A DNA stretch of 14,394 nucleotides, taken from positions 1 through 14,394 of the forward strand of contig CAINWE010000013.1 of assembly GCA_903854365.1 (NCBI GenBank), read 5' to 3'. Shown here one piece after another: positions 13,424 to 14,394 of this stretch; position 1 is the stretch's first letter; each line of letters starts with the position of its first letter. The DNA comes from Oligoflexia bacterium. GTDB taxonomy: Bacteria; Bdellovibrionota; UBA1018. The position numbers and the translations under genes were made by a program. The notes under the pieces are model-generated. The model ran no database searches. It saw only the letters and a program-made list of their open reading frames with translations, and was not told the origin of the DNA.

Positions 13424-14394
13424 TCAGATCCAGCTCGGAAACCACATCCACATTCGATAGTCAGTTGAATGGATTTTTAATCCAGAAAGAATAGGAAAAA
13501 AGTAAATAAAGAAGCAAATCGCTACTCCGAGAAACCACCAACGGTATCGTCGGAATAATAGATTGCCTGGACCACTCCATTGAAAAAAGACATAAGCTAA
13601 CGCAAAACTGAGAATCATGCCGGCTGGGTAGTAGTAGTAATAAAATGAGATTTTTCGTGGGATCAGACCCCAACAGAAATAAAATGCGAAGTACAAGAAT
13701 CCGATGATGTAGCCTTGCTTGTTGGGTTTTTTGAATCCGTCGACGAAACATGCTGCTACTGCTAACAGTCCAAGCCACATCACGAAGGGATTACCGAGAA
13801 GGAGAACGCCGCGGACTGAAGACGGGTCTCCTAGTTCGGGTTCGAAGGCGTACCAAATGGGGCGAATCATAAATGGCCATCCGGGCCAGTAACTGGTGTA
13901 AGGGTGAGATGAGACGACCCTGAGCTGCAGATCGTACATTTTGAACTGGAGGTCCCACCATTCCAGCGGAGAATGAGGTGTGCTGTCAGCGATAAATAAG
14001 TAGGGTATAAAGGTGACAAAATAGAAGGCCAGCGGTAGAAATCCCAGCGACAGACAAAACTCCCACCAAGAAATTTCCTTCGCTAAGTAACCGGAATTGA
14101 AATTTTGAGGAGAATCCGCCTTAAGTCTGCTGGAGGTAAATCGAGCACTCAAAAAAAGAAAAATACAGGCTGCCCAGGCGATCACTCCAAACCATTTGCA
14201 GCCCATGGTTAAGCCTAAAAGTGCACCGCTGAAGCGCAGCAGTGTGGAATGCTTTAAGTGTTTTTGGGGTGGTCTCCAGGTGGAAAAGAAAGCAACTAGT
14301 GCCCAGATGAGGAATCCGAACATAAACGTGTCAAGCATTCCAATGCGGGATTGGACGTAGAGCAGTTGATTGGCTAAGGTAATTCCAACCGTCC
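13424..14394 (-). CDS. PMT-like protein O-mannosyltransferase, N-terminal part outside window
   Basis: The frame stays open to the right edge past the ATG at 14338. The extra residues, TVGITLANQLLYVQSRI before GMLDTFMFGF, match the conserved loop of bacterial and eukaryotic PMTs, so the ATG is internal and the real start lies beyond 14394. PMTs are GT-C membrane enzymes that transfer mannose from polyprenyl-phosphate-mannose to Ser/Thr of exported proteins. Visible features are many hydrophobic segments, a conserved luminal block (EWWDLQFKMYDLQL, HPYTSYWPGWPFMIRPIWY), LLLGNPFVMWLG, and LIPRKISFYYYYYPA near the C-terminus, typical of this family (GT39). The catalytic Asp-Glu pair in the first loop is in the missing part. 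The stop converges on the recombinase-like gene with only 6 nt between them and no clear terminator. Confidence 0.85.
   Translation of the reverse strand, partial: TVGITLANQLLYVQSRIGMLDTFMFGFLIWALVAFFSTWRPPQKHLKHSTLLRFSGALLGLTMGCKWFGVIAWAACIFLFLSARFTSSRLKADSPQNFNSGYLAKEISWWEFCLSLGFLPLAFYFVTFIPYLFIADSTPHSPLEWWDLQFKMYDLQLRVVSSHPYTSYWPGWPFMIRPIWYAFEPELGDPSSVRGVLLLGNPFVMWLGLLAVAACFVDGFKKPNKQGYIIGFLYFAFYFCWGLIPRKISFYYYYYPAGMILSFALAYVFFQWSGPGNLLFRRYRWWFLGVAICFFIYFFPILSGLKIHSTDYRMWMWFPSWI

Noticed and set aside
13410..13440. Bidirectional terminator between the convergent genes
   Set aside because: Only a weak CTGA/TCAG pairing is present and there is no U-run on either strand.

Overview
The window reads as chromosomal DNA of a Gram-negative bacterium. 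A protein with a signal peptide and a C-terminal phenylalanine looks like an outer-membrane barrel, other proteins carry export signals, and there is a full-length B12-dependent methionine synthase. Base composition looks near 50% G+C by eye. The mix of Alg5-like, ChbG/YdjC-like and PMT-like envelope enzymes could fit Bdellovibrionota/Oligoflexia or a similar lineage, but the sequence does not prove this.

Layout from left to right: nearly everything is on the minus strand and is read from right to left. A probable operon runs from about 10.8 kb down to 0.37 kb. Its order is metH, a short MetE-like methyltransferase, a GT2 glycosyltransferase fused to a SAM methyltransferase, a roughly 1010-residue three-domain protein (GT87-like membrane transferase, decayed GT2, ChbG/YdjC-type deacetylase), and a GT-C membrane transferase. 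All adjacent genes overlap, by 23, 23, 26 and 8 nt. A partial secreted protein follows at 1-300. Upstream of metH lies tRNA-Leu(GAG), and beyond it two exported proteins in tandem (a possible beta-barrel and a small unknown protein). On the plus strand, 12509-13417 encodes a tyrosine-recombinase-fold protein that lacks three of six catalytic residues. It has its own near-consensus promoter. The right edge holds the 3' part of a PMT-like protein O-mannosyltransferase.

How the genes may work together: an Alg5-like GT2 could load a sugar onto polyprenyl phosphate, the ChbG/YdjC domain could remove an N-acetyl group from it, and the two GT-C proteins could transfer it on the far side of the inner membrane. 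This matches the logic of Francisella FlmF2-NaxD-FlmK and of ArnC-ArnD-ArnT lipid A modification, but here the domains are fused in a new order. The methyltransferase domain would use SAM, and the two methionine-type synthases at the head of the operon could feed that supply. The pathway link is inference; the domain calls rest on visible motifs.

The points most worth a second look are the three-domain fusion with its decayed GT2 copy, the catalytically broken recombinase, a 20-nt exact repeat shared by metH and the promoter spacer of the barrel gene, and a metH promoter that would give a leaderless mRNA.
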